Assembly (NCBI RefSeq): GCF_900102685.1
Contig: NZ_FMZA01000016.1
Coordinates: 20,917-84,916, forward strand
Direction: 5' to 3'
From: Melghirimyces thermohalophilus
GTDB taxonomy: Bacteria > Bacillota > Bacilli > Thermoactinomycetales > DSM-45169
DNA: 64,000 nucleotides
The notes beneath the pieces are model-generated. The model had not been told where the DNA came from, searched no databases, and worked only from the letters and a program-made list of their open reading frames with translations. The position numbers and the translations under genes were made by a program. Shown piece by piece: positions 31,920-43,309 of the stretch (positions are counted from its first letter, which is position 1; each line of letters opens with the position of its first letter).

Positions 31920-33110
31920 ATGGCCAAAGAAAAGTTTGAGCGCACGAAACCGCACGTGAACATTGGGACGATCGGTCACGTGGACCACGGGAAAACGACC
32001 CTGACTGCTGCGATCACGACTGTTATGGCTAGCACCGGTACCGGTGAAGCCCGTGCTTTCGATACCATCGACAACGCTCCGGAAGAAAAAGAGCGGGGCA
32101 TCACCATCGCCACCTCCCACGTGGAGTATGAAACGGAAGCCCGTCACTATGCTCACGTGGACTGCCCGGGACACGCTGACTACGTGAAAAACATGATCAC
32201 CGGTGCCGCTCAAATGGACGGTGCGATCCTGGTTGTGTCCGCCGCCGACGGCCCGATGCCGCAAACCCGGGAGCACATCCTGCTCTCCCGTCAGGTGGGT
32301 GTGCCGTCCATCGTGGTCTTCCTGAACAAAGTGGACATGGTGGACGACGAAGAGCTCTTGGAACTGGTGGAAATGGAAGTGCGTGAACTGCTGTCCGAGT
32401 ACGACTTCCCCGGCGACGACATCCCGGTGGTAGCCGGTTCCGCTCTGAAAGCGATGGAAGACCCCTCCGGTGAATACGGCCAAAAAATTCTTGAGCTGAT
32501 GCAAGCGATCGACGACCATGTTCCGACCCCGGAGCGGGATAAAGACAAGCCCTTCCTGATGCCGATTGAAGACGTCTTCACCATCACCGGTCGCGGTACC
32601 GTGGCCACCGGCCGTGTGGAGCGCGGTGTTGTGAAAGTGTCCGATGAAGTGGAGATCATCGGTATCAAAGATGAAATCAAGAAGACGGTGATCACCGGGG
32701 TAGAAATGTTCCGCAAGATGATGGAAGAAGCGGAAGCCGGTGACAACATCGGTGCGCTCCTGCGGGGGATCGACCGGGAAGAAATCCAGCGTGGTCAAGT
32801 GCTGGCCAAGCCCGGCAGCGTGAAGCCCCACACCAAGTTTAAAGCCCAGGTTTACATCCTGAGCAAAGACGAAGGTGGCCGTCACACCCCCTTCTTTAAC
32901 GGTTACCGTCCCCAGTTTTACTTCCGTACCACGGACGTGACCGGTGTCATCCAACTGCCGGAAGGCACGGAAATGGTGATGCCCGGAGACAACGTGGAAA
33001 TGGATGTGGAACTGATCGCTCCGATCGCCATCGAAGACGGAACTCGCTTCGCGATCCGCGAAGGCGGCCGTACCGTTGGTGCCGGTGCTGTCACCACCAT
33101 CCATGAGTAA
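31920..33110 (+). CDS. tuf: Elongation factor Tu
   Basis: 396 aa. G1 [11 protein letters not shown]3 DCPGHADY, G4 NKVD. Delivers aminoacyl-tRNA to the ribosome. A 120-nt gap separates it from fusA, without an obvious full promoter. A terminator closes the operon. Confidence 0.98.
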   Translation: MAKEKFERTKPHVNIGTIGHVDHGKTTLTAAITTVMASTGTGEARAFDTIDNAPEEKERGITIATSHVEYETEARHYAHVDCPGHADYVKNMITGAAQMDGAILVVSAADGPMPQTREHILLSRQVGVPSIVVFLNKVDMVDDEELLELVEMEVRELLSEYDFPGDDIPVVAGSALKAMEDPSGEYGQKILELMQAIDDHVPTPERDKDKPFLMPIEDVFTITGRGTVATGRVERGVVKVSDEVEIIGIKDEIKKTVITGVEMFRKMMEEAEAGDNIGALLRGIDREEIQRGQVLAKPGSVKPHTKFKAQVYILSKDEGGRHTPFFNGYRPQFYFRTTDVTGVIQLPEGTEMVMPGDNVEMDVELIAPIAIEDGTRFAIREGGRTVGAGAVTTIHE

Positions 33111-33128
33111 TGGATTGGCTTTCAAGGA

Positions 33129-33157
33129 AAAGGGCCCCTTATTGGGGTCCTTTTTTT
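33129..33157 (+). terminator. Intrinsic terminator after tuf
   Basis: Stem AGGGCCCC/GGGGTCCT (one G.U pair) with seven Ts. Ends the str operon. Confidence 0.88.
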
Positions 33158-33356
33158 GTACCACCCATATTTGCCGATCGGAGTTGGCGAATTGTTGAGT
33201 AAAGCGGAGTGCTTTATGGTTTGCCCCGATTCAAGCGTTTCGTAATGGAGTGAAGGGATACTCCCACCGCGGTTCTTTCGCATCTGACAGGATGCCTTCT
33301 TTTGCGACGATGATACGGTCCGAAGGCGATTGGAACAAAAGGAAACGGCAAGAAAA

Positions 33357-33392
33357 ATCCCCCTCTCCCTTCCTATCCAGGAGGGGAGTGCT
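33357..33392 (-). terminator. Possible terminator of the PepSY gene
   Basis: On the minus strand an imperfect CTCCCCTCCT/AGGAAGGGAG hairpin is followed by GGGGGATTTTTC. Reading on from 33160 to 33357 no gene or clear element is visible. Confidence 0.4.
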
Positions 33393-33404
33393 CGTGGAGA
33401 ATGG

Positions 33405-33824
33405 TTAATCTCGCTCGGCCAACAGGATCTCACCGGTATGAGCGTCGATTTCAAATTTGGCTTTCTCTTCTTCGCTTAACTCTATCTCCACCTTGTAGAT
33501 TGCTTGATCCTCTTCTTCTTCCCACTCAATTTTGCGAATGGTGCCGTCTGCCTGTTTCCGTGCGATGCGGGCGGCCTCCTCGGCGGTGATTTTACCATCT
33601 GCTGCCGGTGGGGGCGGTTCCTTTGCCTTCGGTTCTTCCGTATGCTGTTCTTTTTCTTTATCGGTCTCCTTCTCTTTTTGTTGATCCTGTGAGGATTTTG
33701 CTTCATCGGCGGTTGCTGTTTCTTTTTCTTGGGTGGTTTGATAGATGCCGAGGGCTACACCAGCGGTGCCGCCGATCAGGACGGAGACCAAGACGATCAA
33801 CAAGAAAAACCGGATCGCGTTCAT
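33405..33824 (-). CDS. Membrane-anchored PepSY-domain protein
   Basis: 139 aa, start ATG at 33824 after AAAGGAGGAGG. One N-terminal transmembrane helix (residues 5-27, FFLLIVLVSVLIGGTAGVALG), a charged Glu/Lys/Gln-rich linker with a PPPP stretch (28-75), then a PepSY domain (78-139, ITAEEAARIARKQ then VEIELSEEEKAKFEIDAHTGEIL). PepSY domains are thought to inhibit or bind proteases at the cell surface; the partner is unknown. Reverse-strand insertion where B. subtilis carries ybaC between tuf and rpsJ. Confidence 0.85.
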   Translation of the reverse strand: MNAIRFFLLIVLVSVLIGGTAGVALGIYQTTQEKETATADEAKSSQDQQKEKETDKEKEQHTEEPKAKEPPPPAADGKITAEEAARIARKQADGTIRKIEWEEEEDQAIYKVEIELSEEEKAKFEIDAHTGEILLAERD

Positions 33825-33900
33825 CGTCCTCCTCCTTTCTCAAACAGGATACAATGCTTGCATCAGGAGGTCGACCCTTTTTCAGCCGTCAAAATTGTAA

Positions 33901-33938
33901 AAAACCGCCGGGTTCCATGTCGGACCCGGCGGTTCCAA
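33901..33938 (-). terminator. Terminator in the leader of the PepSY gene (possible attenuator)
   Basis: On the minus strand CCGCCGGGTCC and GGAACCCGGCGG pair around a short loop and are followed by six Ts. It lies upstream of the PepSY start (33824) and just after a candidate promoter. On the plus strand there is no T-run. Confidence 0.7.
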
Positions 33939-33963
33939 TGTGCAGGGAATTTCATACAACTTC

Positions 33964-33972
33964 ATTATACCA
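33964..33972 (-). promoter_or_regulatory. Extended -10 promoter candidate of the PepSY gene
   Basis: On the minus strand TGG-TATAAT, an extended -10, ends about 30 nt before the leader terminator. No good -35 is visible. Confidence 0.45.
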
Positions 33973-34328
33973 TTTGGCGGAGGCTTATGACAGACTGTTT
34001 TGAATATAGGTGATGAACTCAAATGACGAGAGGCGAGAGAGGAGGGTTTGACTTCCCAACTTGTCAGTAAAACACCACAACGTCAGCTCCGAATTAGCAC
34101 CGGGAACGAAAGGGGATTGTTGAAGATTGGGCTCATCAACAGCATCTGATGGAGCCGGTCGACATTATAAAGAAAGGAAAGTCTCCGTCCCCTTTATACC
34201 AAACCACAAGGACACTCTTGGGATTGCATTTGCACTCTCCTACCATCTTTATGATATATTACCCTGGGGGTCTCACCTGCGCTAAGACAAAAGCAGGGGT
34301 CGTTTCTCATATAAACCGCCGATTTTTC
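33973..34328. other. Region without a recognisable gene, upstream of the S10 promoter
   Basis: About 350 nt with no open frame having a ribosome site or familiar sequence. A TATAAAG/CTTTATA inverted repeat (about 34166-34199) is the only structure noticed. Confidence 0.5.
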
Positions 34329-34357
34329 TTGCAATGGACAGTTTATTTCCGTATAAT
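34329..34357 (+). promoter_or_regulatory. Sigma-A promoter of the S10 operon
   Basis: TTGCAA (34329-34334), 17-nt spacer, TATAAT (34352-34357). It leaves a leader of about 120 nt before rpsJ. Confidence 0.8.
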
Positions 34358-34375
34358 AAGGAATGTTGGTTTTGA

Positions 34376-34795
<420 letters not shown>

Positions 34796-34832
34796 CTCAA
34801 AAAAGAAAATGATCCGTCAGGAGGTGTGCGAC

Positions 34833-35462
34833 GTGAAAGGGATTCTCGGTAAAAAGCTGGGGATGACACAGGTATTCGCCGAAGACGGTACCTCCATCCC
34901 TGTGACAGTCATCGAGGCTGGTCCGTGTTCCGTTCTTCAGAAGAAAGAAGCGGATACCGACGGTTACGAATCCGTGCAACTCGGATACGGTGACAAAAAA
35001 GAACACCGGGCCAACCGTCCGGAGGCGGGCCACGCCAAAAAGGCCGGGGTGTCTCCCAAGAAGTTCGTCCGCGAGGTTCGCGGTATGAACCCGGACGAGT
35101 ACGAACTGGGTCAGGTTGTGAAAGCCGACCTGTTCAATCAAGGAGAAAAGGTGGATGTCACCGCCACGTCGAAAGGGAAGGGCTTTGCCGGTGCGATCAA
35201 GCGCCATAACCAAGCCCGCGGACCGGTGAGCCACGGCTCTCATTATCATCGCGGCCCTGGTGCCTTGAGCTCTATCGACCCGATGCGCGTATTTAAAGGG
35301 CAGACGTTGCCGGGGCGCATGGGTGGCGATAAGGTGACTGTGCAAAACCTGGAGATTGTCAAGGTAGACTCTGAGAAGAATCTGATCTTGATCCGAGGTT
35401 CCATCCCGGGTCCGAAAAACGGCTACGTTGTGATTAAATCCGCGGTGAAAGCCGCGCAATAA
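34833..35462 (+). CDS. rplC: 50S ribosomal protein L3
   Basis: 209 aa from GTG at 34833 after [23 protein letters not shown] start and the peptidyl-transferase loop [19 protein letters not shown] are conserved. Confidence 0.97.
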   Translation: MKGILGKKLGMTQVFAEDGTSIPVTVIEAGPCSVLQKKEADTDGYESVQLGYGDKKEHRANRPEAGHAKKAGVSPKKFVREVRGMNPDEYELGQVVKADLFNQGEKVDVTATSKGKGFAGAIKRHNQARGPVSHGSHYHRGPGALSSIDPMRVFKGQTLPGRMGGDKVTVQNLEIVKVDSEKNLILIRGSIPGPKNGYVVIKSAVKAAQ

Positions 35463-35488
35463 CCATTGACGGAAAGGAGGAGACTTTC

Positions 35489-36115
35489 ATGCCGAAAGTG
35501 AATGTATTGGACCAAAACGGCAGCCAGGTGGGCGAGTTGGAATTATCCGATTCCGTATTCGGAATTGAGCCCAACGAGGCGGTTTTACATGAAGCTGTTG
35601 TGATGCAGCAGGCTTCTCTGCGCCGTGGGACCCACGCGGTAAAAAACCGTGCTGCCGTACGGGGCGGCGGACGTAAGCCCTGGAGACAAAAAGGGACGGG
35701 ACGTGCGCGTCACGGAAGCATCCGTTCGCCGATCTGGGTAGGTGGCGGTGTCGCCTTCGGCCCCACGCCCCGCAGCTACAGCTATAAGATGCCGAAGAAA
35801 ATGCGCCGTCTGGCCATTCGTTCCGCGCTGTCTTCCAAAGTGAAAGCCGATGATCTGGTCGTGCTCGACAAACTGGCCCTGGATCAACCGAAAACCAAAG
35901 AGATGGTGAAGGTGCTCTCCGGCCTGAACGCCGATCGGAAAGCGTTGGTTGTGGGGAGCGAGTATGACGAGAACGTCGCTCTGTCCGCGCGGAACCTTCC
36001 CGGTGTGAAGTATATCGACGCCCAGGGGTTGAACGTCCTGGATGTGTTGAATCACGATAAACTGATCATCACCCGGGATGCGGTCTCTCGCGTAGAGGAG
36101 GTGCTCGCCAAATGA
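35489..36115 (+). CDS. rplD: 50S ribosomal protein L4
   Basis: 208 aa. The exit-tunnel loop ([19 protein letters not shown]) is intact. Overlaps rplW by 4 nt (ATGA). Confidence 0.97.
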   Translation: MPKVNVLDQNGSQVGELELSDSVFGIEPNEAVLHEAVVMQQASLRRGTHAVKNRAAVRGGGRKPWRQKGTGRARHGSIRSPIWVGGGVAFGPTPRSYSYKMPKKMRRLAIRSALSSKVKADDLVVLDKLALDQPKTKEMVKVLSGLNADRKALVVGSEYDENVALSARNLPGVKYIDAQGLNVLDVLNHDKLIITRDAVSRVEEVLAK

Positions 36116-36399
36116 AGGACCCCCGCGATATTATCCGGCGCCCGCTAGTGACGGAGAAATCCACCGATCTGATGGAACAGAACAAGTACGTCTTTGAAGT
36201 GGACCTGAAGGCCAACAAGACGGAGATCAAAAACGCTGTCGAAAAGATCTTCGATGTGAAAGTGGCCCAGGTGAACACCATGCGGGTGAAGGGAAAGCCG
36301 AAGCGTTTCGGCCGCTATGAAGGCCGCACTTCGGATCGCAAAAAGGCGATTGTGAAGTTGACCGACGACAGCAAGAGTATCGAGCTCTTTGAAGCTTGA
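36112..36399 (+). CDS. rplW: 50S ribosomal protein L23
   Basis: 95 aa. [14 protein letters not shown] and the [19 protein letters not shown] stretch are typical. Lines the tunnel exit and docks SRP and trigger factor. Coupled to rplD through ATGA. Confidence 0.97.
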   Translation: MKDPRDIIRRPLVTEKSTDLMEQNKYVFEVDLKANKTEIKNAVEKIFDVKVAQVNTMRVKGKPKRFGRYEGRTSDRKKAIVKLTDDSKSIELFEA

Positions 36400-36428
36400 T
36401 CACCAAAGGGTAAAGGAGGGAAATATCT

Positions 36429-37265
36429 ATGGCTATCAAGCACTTTAAACCGACCTCGCCGGGACGCCGGCAAATGACGGTCTCTGCCTTTGATGAGATC
36501 ACCACGGATCGACCGGAAAAATCTCTGACGACCAGTCTGAATAAGCGCGCCGGTCGGAACAATCAGGGCCGGATCACGACTCGGCACCATGGCGGCGGTC
36601 ACAAGCGGAAATACCGCATTATCGACTTTAAGCGGAACAAAGATGGAGTTCCTGGCAAAGTGGCTACGGTGGAATACGACCCGAACCGTTCAGCAAACAT
36701 CGCTTTGATCCACTATGCTGACGGGGAAAAACGTTACATTCTGCACCCTCGGGGTCTGAAAGTGGGTGACACGATTCAGTCCGGCCCGGATGTTGACATC
36801 AAAGTGGGCAACGCTTTGCCGCTGAAAAACATCCCGGTGGGTTCGACGGTTCACAACATCGAGCTGAAGCCCGGTGCCGGCGGTCAGTTGGTTCGTTCCG
36901 CAGGCGCTCAAGCTCAGGTACTGGGTAAAGACGGAAAGTACGCCGTCGTGCGGCTCGCTTCCGGCGAAACCCGAATGATCCTTGAGCAATGCCGTGCCAC
37001 CATCGGACAGGTGGGCAACCTGGAAAATGAACTGATCCACGTCGGGAAAGCCGGCCGTTCTCGTTGGCAAGGCAAGCGGCCGACGGTCCGCGGTTCTGTG
37101 ATGAACCCCTCTGACCACCCCCATGGTGGCGGTGAAGGCCGTGCCCCGATCGGACTTGTCTCTCCGGTTTCGCCCTGGGGCAAACCGACAGTCGGTTACA
37201 AGACTCGGAAGAAGAACAAGCCGTCTGACAAGTATATTGTGCGTCGTCGTCGCAAGAAAAAGTGA
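36429..37265 (+). CDS. rplB: 50S ribosomal protein L2
   Basis: 278 aa. [18 protein letters not shown] and [15 protein letters not shown] with the critical histidines. Near the peptidyl-transferase centre. Confidence 0.98.
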   Translation: MAIKHFKPTSPGRRQMTVSAFDEITTDRPEKSLTTSLNKRAGRNNQGRITTRHHGGGHKRKYRIIDFKRNKDGVPGKVATVEYDPNRSANIALIHYADGEKRYILHPRGLKVGDTIQSGPDVDIKVGNALPLKNIPVGSTVHNIELKPGAGGQLVRSAGAQAQVLGKDGKYAVVRLASGETRMILEQCRATIGQVGNLENELIHVGKAGRSRWQGKRPTVRGSVMNPSDHPHGGGEGRAPIGLVSPVSPWGKPTVGYKTRKKNKPSDKYIVRRRRKKK

Positions 37266-37305
37266 CGTATCGTAATTGGCCATCGACGGAAAGGAGGTTC
37301 TGTGC

Positions 37306-37587
37306 ATGGGCCGCAGCCTGAAAAAAGGACCTTTTGCAGATGATCACTTGTTGAAAAAGGTACGGGAACTGAATGATCAGGACAAAAAGAAGGTCATTAA
37401 GACCTGGTCTCGCCGTTCCACGATTTTCCCGGAATTTATCGGTCACACCATCGCGGTGCACGACGGCCGCAAACATGTGCCGGTATACATTACCGAGGAC
37501 ATGGTGGGCCATAAGCTGGGTGAATTCGTCACAACCCGGACGTTTAAGGGGCATGCCGGTGACGACAGGAAAACTCGGAAGCGCTAA
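37306..37587 (+). CDS. rpsS: 30S ribosomal protein S19
   Basis: 93 aa from ATG at 37306 after [26 protein letters not shown] and [17 protein letters not shown] are diagnostic. Confidence 0.97.
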   Translation: MGRSLKKGPFADDHLLKKVRELNDQDKKKVIKTWSRRSTIFPEFIGHTIAVHDGRKHVPVYITEDMVGHKLGEFVTTRTFKGHAGDDRKTRKR

Positions 37588-37628
37588 AGGGACGGATGTA
37601 ACAGGTCACCCAGAGAGGAGGTCAGGAG

Positions 37629-37970
37629 ATGGAAGCGACAAAAGCTAAAGCCGTTGCGCGTTTTGTGAGGATCGCTCCCCGCAAGGCACGCCTGGTTATC
37701 GATCTGATTCGCGGCAAATCCGTGGACGAAGCGCTGGCCATCCTGCGGTTCACTCCCCGTGCCGCGTCGCCGATCATTGAGAAGGTGCTCCGTTCGGCCA
37801 TTGCTAATGCGGAACACAACTACGAGATGAATCCGCAAAACCTCGTGGTGGAGACCGCGGTGGTGGACGAAGGACCGACCATGAAACGGTTCCGTCCCCG
37901 CGCCATGGGACGTGCCGGGCGTATTAACAAACGTACCAGCCACATCACAGTGGTTGTATCTGAAAAATAA
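37629..37970 (+). CDS. rplV: 50S ribosomal protein L22
   Basis: 113 aa. [17 protein letters not shown] near the start and the tunnel hairpin [19 protein letters not shown] at the end. Confidence 0.97.
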   Translation: MEATKAKAVARFVRIAPRKARLVIDLIRGKSVDEALAILRFTPRAASPIIEKVLRSAIANAEHNYEMNPQNLVVETAVVDEGPTMKRFRPRAMGRAGRINKRTSHITVVVSEK

Positions 37971-37983
37971 GGAGGGATAGAGT

Positions 37984-38643
37984 TTGGGTCAAAAAATCAA
38001 CCCGGTAGGACTCAGGGTCGGGGTCATCCGCGACTGGGAGTCCAAGTGGTTTGGCGGCAAGGATTACGCTGACATGCTGCACGAAGACATCGAGATCCGC
38101 GAGTTTTTGGAGAAGCGACTGAAGGACGCAGCTGTCTCCGCCGTGGAAATCGAGCGGGCCGCCAACCGCGTCAACCTGACCATCAAAACCGCCAAGCCCG
38201 GTATGGTGATCGGGAAAGGCGGATCCGAAGTGGAAGCGTTGCGCAAAGAGTTGACCCGGCTGACCGGCAAGAAAGTGCACATCAATATTGAGGAAATCAA
38301 AACCCCCGAATTGGATGCCCGTCTGGTGGCGGAAAACATCGCCCAACAGTTGGAGCGTCGGATTTCTTTCCGCCGCGCCATGAAGCAGACCATCCAGCGG
38401 ACGTTGCGCGCCGGAGCTCAAGGGGTTCGCACCCAGGTGAGCGGTCGCTTGGGCGGTGCCGATATCGCCCGGACGGAAGGATACAACGAAGGTACGGTTC
38501 CGTTGCACACCCTGCGCGCTGATATCGATTATGGTCACGCGGAAGCCCACACGACCTATGGACGGATTGGAGTGAAAGTGTGGATTTACCGCGGTGAGGT
38601 GCTCCCTTCCAAAAATAAGGGAGAAGCGGAAGGAGGCAAGTAA
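37984..38643 (+). CDS. rpsC: 30S ribosomal protein S3
   Basis: 219 aa from a TTG start after AAGGAGGGAT ([13 protein letters not shown]). KH domain with [18 protein letters not shown]. Part of the mRNA entry helicase centre. Confidence 0.97.
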   Translation: MGQKINPVGLRVGVIRDWESKWFGGKDYADMLHEDIEIREFLEKRLKDAAVSAVEIERAANRVNLTIKTAKPGMVIGKGGSEVEALRKELTRLTGKKVHINIEEIKTPELDARLVAENIAQQLERRISFRRAMKQTIQRTLRAGAQGVRTQVSGRLGGADIARTEGYNEGTVPLHTLRADIDYGHAEAHTTYGRIGVKVWIYRGEVLPSKNKGEAEGGK

Positions 38644-38645
38644 CG

Positions 38646-39080
38646 ATGTTAATGCCGAAACGCACGAAGTTTCGTAGGGAACATCGCGGTCGCATGAAAG
38701 GCCGGGCCAAAGGCGGAACAGAAGTAGCCTTCGGTGAGTACGGTCTGCAGGCACTAGAAGCTTCCTGGATTACCAACCGGCAGATCGAAGCGGCCCGGAT
38801 CGCGATGACGCGTTATATTAAACGTGGCGGTAAAGTATGGATCAAAATTTTCCCGGATAAACCGGTTACCCAAAAGCCCCTTGAGGTTCGGATGGGTAGC
38901 GGTAAAGGCTCTCCTGAAAAATGGGTTGCCGTCGTTAAGCCCGGTAAAGTTCTGTTTGAACTGGCCGGGGTGTCGGAGCAAGTGGCCCGCGAAGCCATGC
39001 GTCTTGCTGCTAACAAACTTCCGATCAAGACGAAATTCGTAATTCGAGATGAAGCGGGTGGTGGTACGAATGAAAGCTAA
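38646..39080 (+). CDS. rplP: 50S ribosomal protein L16
   Basis: 144 aa. [26 protein letters not shown] start and [18 protein letters not shown]. Starts 2 nt after rpsC; overlaps rpmC by 11 nt. Confidence 0.97.
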   Translation: MLMPKRTKFRREHRGRMKGRAKGGTEVAFGEYGLQALEASWITNRQIEAARIAMTRYIKRGGKVWIKIFPDKPVTQKPLEVRMGSGKGSPEKWVAVVKPGKVLFELAGVSEQVAREAMRLAANKLPIKTKFVIRDEAGGGTNES

Positions 39081-39282
39081 AGAGCTAGTAGAAATGACCA
39101 CCGCTGAGATTGAACAAAAGCTGGCTTCGCTGAAAGAAGAGCTGTTTAACCTTCGGTTTCAAGCGGCGACCGGTCAGCTGGATAATCCTGCCCGGATCCG
39201 TCAAGTTCGCAAAGATATCGCCCGTTGCAAAACGGTGATGCGCGAGCGCGAACTCGGTATCGAAAGGAGGAAACAGGTATGA
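39070..39282 (+). CDS. rpmC: 50S ribosomal protein L29
   Basis: 70 aa from ATG at 39070 inside the end of rpl[13 protein letters not shown] motif ([18 protein letters not shown]). Coupled at both ends: ATGA overlap with rpsQ. Confidence 0.95.
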   Translation: MKAKELVEMTTAEIEQKLASLKEELFNLRFQAATGQLDNPARIRQVRKDIARCKTVMRERELGIERRKQV

Positions 39283-39545
39283 CCGAAGAACGCAACAGCC
39301 GCAAGGTCCGTGTCGGTAAGGTCGTCAGCGACAAGATGGACAAAACGATCGTCGTTGCAGTGGAAACTTACAAAAAGGCTCCCTTGTACGGAAAACGCGT
39401 GAAATACAGTAAGAAATTTAAGGCCCACGACGAGGAGAACAAAGCCAAAAAAGGCGACCTCGTGAAGATCATGGAAACCCGGCCGCTGTCCAAGGACAAA
39501 AGATGGCGCCTGGTTGAGATCGTGGAAGAAGCTGTGATTGTTTAA
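39279..39545 (+). CDS. rpsQ: 30S ribosomal protein S17
   Basis: 88 aa from ATG at 39279 after [26 protein letters not shown] is diagnostic. Confidence 0.96.
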   Translation: MTEERNSRKVRVGKVVSDKMDKTIVVAVETYKKAPLYGKRVKYSKKFKAHDEENKAKKGDLVKIMETRPLSKDKRWRLVEIVEEAVIV

Positions 39546-39578
39546 ACTTCATACTGACTGGCGGAAGGAGGGAGACCG

Positions 39579-39947
39579 ATGATTCAGGCGCAAACACGTC
39601 TGCGCGCTGCAGATAACTCCGGCGCGAAGGAATTGCAGTGCGTCAAAGTTTTAGGTGGTTCTAAACGCAAATCGGCTGGGATCGGCGATGTGATCGTCGC
39701 AACGGTAAAACAGGCTACACCCGGGGGCGTTGTCAAGAAGGGCGACCTTGTGAAGTGCGTGGTGGTTCGGTCGAAACGGCCGACCCGACGTCGAGATGGC
39801 TCCTACATCCGGTTTGACGAAAACGCCGCCGTAGTGATCCGGGACGACAAGGGCCCCCGGGGAACCCGGATTTTTGGCCCCGTTGCACGGGAACTTCGGG
39901 AACGTGACTATATGAAAATTATTTCGCTGGCTCCGGAAGTGCTCTAA
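39579..39947 (+). CDS. rplN: 50S ribosomal protein L14
   Basis: 122 aa. [18 protein letters not shown] start and [23 protein letters not shown] end. Forms inter-subunit bridges. Confidence 0.97.
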   Translation: MIQAQTRLRAADNSGAKELQCVKVLGGSKRKSAGIGDVIVATVKQATPGGVVKKGDLVKCVVVRSKRPTRRRDGSYIRFDENAAVVIRDDKGPRGTRIFGPVARELRERDYMKIISLAPEVL

Positions 39948-39990
39948 GCCGGACCAAGCGGTATAAGACCGGTTTGAAGGAGGTGCCGAC

Positions 39991-40365
39991 ATGGCTCAGC
40001 GTCCGAACAAGCTCCACATTAAAAAGGGTGACACGGTGATCGTGACGCGCGGGAAAGACGCCCCGACCCGGGATAAGAACGGTAAGATGGTTTATACCAA
40101 AGGTCGTGTGCTGAAAGTATTTCCCGCCGAGCAGCGTGCTCTGGTCGAGGGCGTCAACATGGTGAAAAAGCATAGCCGCCCGACCCAGGATAATCCTCAG
40201 GGGGGAATTATCGAACAGGAAGCTCCGGTTCATATTTCCAACCTGATGCTGGAGGATCCGAAGACGAAAGAACCCACTCGGGTGGGATATAAGGTGATGG
40301 AAGGTAAGGGCGGTAAAGAGAAAAAGGTTCGTTATGCCAAAAAATCCGGTGAAGTGATCGACTGA
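39991..40365 (+). CDS. rplX: 50S ribosomal protein L24 with an extended KOW loop
   Basis: 124 aa, about 20 longer than the usual ~103. The KOW motif starts normally ([13 protein letters not shown]) and is then split by about 13 extra residues ([13 protein letters not shown]) before KGRVLKVFP; a few further residues are added near the C-terminus (EGKGGKEKK). The rest ([22 protein letters not shown]) is standard. Assembly initiator near the tunnel exit. The reading frame is intact. Confidence 0.95.
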   Translation: MAQRPNKLHIKKGDTVIVTRGKDAPTRDKNGKMVYTKGRVLKVFPAEQRALVEGVNMVKKHSRPTQDNPQGGIIEQEAPVHISNLMLEDPKTKEPTRVGYKVMEGKGGKEKKVRYAKKSGEVID

Positions 40366-40394
40366 TCCCGGTAACGGAAAGGAGGATGGAGACT

Positions 40395-40940
40395 GTGGCA
40401 GTACCTCGCCTGAAAGAACAGTATCAAGAAGAAATCAGCCCGGCTCTGATGAAAAAGTTCGATTATCAGTCCACGATGCAGGTGCCCAAGGTTGAAAAAG
40501 TGATTATCAATATGGGGATCGGTGAGGCGGTACAAAACCCGAAGGTATTGGATAGCGCTATCGAGGATTTGACCGTGATCACCGGACAAAAGCCGGTCGT
40601 GACCCGGGCTAAAAAATCGATCGCCGGTTTCAAACTTCGTGAGGGGATGCCGATCGGAGCGAAAGTGACTCTGCGTGGACAGCGGATGTATGACTTTCTC
40701 GATAAGCTGATCAATGTGGCCCTCCCCCGTGTTCGTGACTTTCGCGGTGTTTCGCCCAAGGCTTTTGACGGCCGCGGCAACTACACCCTGGGCTTGAAGG
40801 AGCAGCTGGTTTTCCCGGAGATCGAATATGATAAGGTGGACAAAGTGCGCGGCATGGATATCGTGATCGTGACCACAGCGGACACCGACGAAGAAGCGCG
40901 CGAACTGCTGACCCAGATGGGGATGCCCTTCCGCAAATAA
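40395..40940 (+). CDS. rplE: 50S ribosomal protein L5
   Basis: 181 aa. GTG at 40395 lies 9 nt after AAAGGAGG (40378-40385), whereas an ATG at 40386 abuts that site and cannot be used. [14 protein letters not shown] and [19 protein letters not shown] are diagnostic. Binds 5S rRNA. Confidence 0.96.
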   Translation: MAVPRLKEQYQEEISPALMKKFDYQSTMQVPKVEKVIINMGIGEAVQNPKVLDSAIEDLTVITGQKPVVTRAKKSIAGFKLREGMPIGAKVTLRGQRMYDFLDKLINVALPRVRDFRGVSPKAFDGRGNYTLGLKEQLVFPEIEYDKVDKVRGMDIVIVTTADTDEEARELLTQMGMPFRK

Positions 40941-40984
40941 TGACGGCGTGATCGAACAAACGGGATGAAAAGGAGGGAATCCGT

Positions 40985-41170
40985 TTGGCCAAAAAGTCGA
41001 TGATTGCCAAAGCGAAGCGCAAGCCGAAATTTAAAGTGCGGTCCTACACCCGCTGCGAACGCTGTGGACGTCCGCATTCTGTGATTCGGAAGTTCCGCCT
41101 TTGCCGGATCTGTTTCCGTGAGTTGGCCTATAAAGGGCAGATTCCCGGCGTGAAAAAAGCGAGCTGGTAA
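40985..41170 (+). CDS. rpsZ: 30S ribosomal protein S14, zinc-binding type
   Basis: 61 aa from a TTG start after [18 protein letters not shown] and [10 protein letters not shown] give the four zinc ligands. The short zinc form, not the 89-aa cysteine-free form. Confidence 0.95.
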   Translation: MAKKSMIAKAKRKPKFKVRSYTRCERCGRPHSVIRKFRLCRICFRELAYKGQIPGVKKASW

Positions 41171-41196
41171 TTGAGTGTGGAAGGAGGGAAAGAAGC

Positions 41197-41595
41197 ATGG
41201 TGATGACTGACCCGATTGCTGACATGCTGACCCGGATCCGTAACGCGAACCTGGTTCGCCACGAGAGCCTGGAGGTTCCTGCATCTAAGCTGAAGCGAGA
41301 GATCGCGGAGATCCTGAAACGGGAAGGATTTATTCGCGATGCGGAATATATCGAAGACGGCAAACAGGGGATCATTCGGATCTTCTTGAAGTACGGCCCC
41401 AACAACGAACGGGTGCTCACCGGGCTGAAACGGATCAGTAAACCCGGTCTGCGCGTATACGCCAAGAGCGAGGAGATTCCGCAGGTGCTCCGCGGCCTGG
41501 GGGTTGCTGTTGTCTCAACCTCCAAAGGGGTCATGACGGATAAAGAAGCCCGTAATTCCAATTTGGGCGGCGAAGTATTGGCATACGTCTGGTAA
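41197..41595 (+). CDS. rpsH: 30S ribosomal protein S8
   Basis: 132 aa. [15 protein letters not shown] start and [22 protein letters not shown] end. The usual translational repressor of the spc operon in enterics; here inferred only by family. Confidence 0.97.
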   Translation: MVMTDPIADMLTRIRNANLVRHESLEVPASKLKREIAEILKREGFIRDAEYIEDGKQGIIRIFLKYGPNNERVLTGLKRISKPGLRVYAKSEEIPQVLRGLGVAVVSTSKGVMTDKEARNSNLGGEVLAYVW

Positions 41596-41624
41596 GAACT
41601 CGGATACGGACGGAGGTGAAGGAG

Positions 41625-42161
41625 ATGTCCCGTATAGGTCGCAAGCCGATCGCCATCCCTAATGGGGTGGAAGTCAATGTAAATGACGGGGAAGTGAGCG
41701 TGAAAGGGCCGAAAGGAACCCTGAGCCGCAAGCTGACCTCGGAAATCAAGGTGAACGTAGGCGAGAACGAGGTGGTTGTGGAACGCCCCAGCGATTACCG
41801 CAAGCACCGCGCCATGCACGGTACGGTGCGCAGCCTGGTGGCCAATATGATTGAGGGTGTCACCAACGGTTATACCAAAACGCTGGAACTGTCTGGCGTC
41901 GGATACCGGGCTCAGAAAAAAGGTGAGAAAGTGGTCCTGAACGTCGGTTATTCCCACCCGGTGGAAGTGGATCCCATCGACGGGGTCGAACTCGATGTAC
42001 CTTCCCAAACACAAATTGTGGTGAAGGGGATCGACAAGGAACGTGTTGGCGCGCAAGCGGCCAAGATTCGCTCGGTCCGCGAACCCGAACCGTACAAAGG
42101 GAAAGGGATCAAATACGCGGATGAGCGTATTCGCCGTAAAGAAGGGAAAACCGGTAAGTAA
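41625..42161 (+). CDS. rplF: 50S ribosomal protein L6
   Basis: 178 aa from ATG at 41625 after GGAGGTGAAGGAG ([15 protein letters not shown]). C-terminal [21 protein letters not shown] is diagnostic. Confidence 0.97.
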   Translation: MSRIGRKPIAIPNGVEVNVNDGEVSVKGPKGTLSRKLTSEIKVNVGENEVVVERPSDYRKHRAMHGTVRSLVANMIEGVTNGYTKTLELSGVGYRAQKKGEKVVLNVGYSHPVEVDPIDGVELDVPSQTQIVVKGIDKERVGAQAAKIRSVREPEPYKGKGIKYADERIRRKEGKTGK

Positions 42162-42185
42162 GTTTAGGAAAGGAGTGAAAGCGGC

Positions 42186-42554
42186 ATGATCCAGAAGGCT
42201 GACCGGAATAAAAAACGGAAGCTGCGCCATCTTCGAGTGCGGAAGAAGATTATGGGCACTCCGGAGCGCCCGCGTCTCAACGTGTTCCGTTCTTCCAAGA
42301 ACATCTACGCCCAAGTGATCGATGATTTGCAAGGTCACACCTTGGCTTCCGCTTCCACGCTGGACCCTCAGCTGAAGGAAAGCGGCATCTACGGCGGTAA
42401 TGTGGAAGCGGCTCGAAAAGTGGGCGAACTGATCGCTGAACGGGCGAAGGAAAAAGGGATCGAAAAAGTGGTCTTCGATCGGGGCGGCTATGTCTATCAC
42501 GGACGGATCAAAGCCCTGGCAGAGGGAGCCCGCGAAGGAGGTCTCGACTTTTGA
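42186..42554 (+). CDS. rplR: 50S ribosomal protein L18
   Basis: 122 aa. [20 protein letters not shown] and [26 protein letters not shown] in two halves of the protein. Binds 5S rRNA with L5. Confidence 0.97.
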   Translation: MIQKADRNKKRKLRHLRVRKKIMGTPERPRLNVFRSSKNIYAQVIDDLQGHTLASASTLDPQLKESGIYGGNVEAARKVGELIAERAKEKGIEKVVFDRGGYVYHGRIKALAEGAREGGLDF

Positions 42555-42571
42555 GCAAAGGAGGCAGAACC

Positions 42572-43069
42572 ATGAAGAACGATCAGGCCAAAGACGATTT
42601 GCAAGAAAAAGTCGTCAGCATTAACCGCGTATCCAAAGTGGTTAAAGGCGGCCGCCGGTTTAGCTTCAGCGCCTTGGTTGTTGTCGGCGACGGCAAGGGC
42701 AAAGTCGGTGCTGGCATCGGCAAAGCGGCTGAAGTACCGGAAGCGATTCGTAAAGGCGTAGAAGTGGCCAAGAAAAATATGATCAGCGTACCGCTGCAGG
42801 GAACCACCATCCCCCACGAGGTGGTCGGTCGCTACGGTGCCGGACGGGTTGTGATGAAGCCGGCCATGGAAGGTACCGGTGTGATCGCAGGTGGTGCCGT
42901 TCGTGACGTGTTGACGGTGGCGGGTGTCGGCGACATTTTGACGAAGTCAACCGGTTCCAACAACCCGATCAACATGATTCGGGCGACCCTCAGCGGAATC
43001 CAGAATATGAAGCGGCCGGAGGATGTCGCCAAACTGCGCGGCAAGTCGGTCGAAGAACTTCTGGGATAA
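42572..43069 (+). CDS. rpsE: 30S ribosomal protein S5
   Basis: 165 aa from ATG at 42572 after AAAGGAGG. The N-terminal dsRBD-like domain is followed by [20 protein letters not shown]. Ambiguity (ram) protein and part of the mRNA entry helicase. Confidence 0.97.
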   Translation: MKNDQAKDDLQEKVVSINRVSKVVKGGRRFSFSALVVVGDGKGKVGAGIGKAAEVPEAIRKGVEVAKKNMISVPLQGTTIPHEVVGRYGAGRVVMKPAMEGTGVIAGGAVRDVLTVAGVGDILTKSTGSNNPINMIRATLSGIQNMKRPEDVAKLRGKSVEELLG

Positions 43070-43081
43070 GGAGGGATGATC

Positions 43082-43270
43082 GTGGCAAACAAATTGGCAA
43101 TCACCCTCAAGCGGAGCATGATCGGACGTTCCGAAACCCAACGGGTCACCCTTCGTACCCTGGGGTTGAAAAAACGGGAACAGACCGTGGTCCAAGAGGA
43201 TACCCCTGCCATTCGTGGGATGATTAACAAGGTGCATCACCTGATCGAAGTGAAGGAAGTACAGGAGTAA
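43082..43270 (+). CDS. rpmD: 50S ribosomal protein L30
   Basis: 62 aa from GTG at 43082, 7 nt after AAGGAGG; the upstream ATG lies too near that site. [20 protein letters not shown] is diagnostic. Confidence 0.95.
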   Translation: MANKLAITLKRSMIGRSETQRVTLRTLGLKKREQTVVQEDTPAIRGMINKVHHLIEVKEVQE

Positions 43271-43309
43271 ACCACTAAATCCTCAATAATGATAGAGGAG
43301 GTGTATCGG

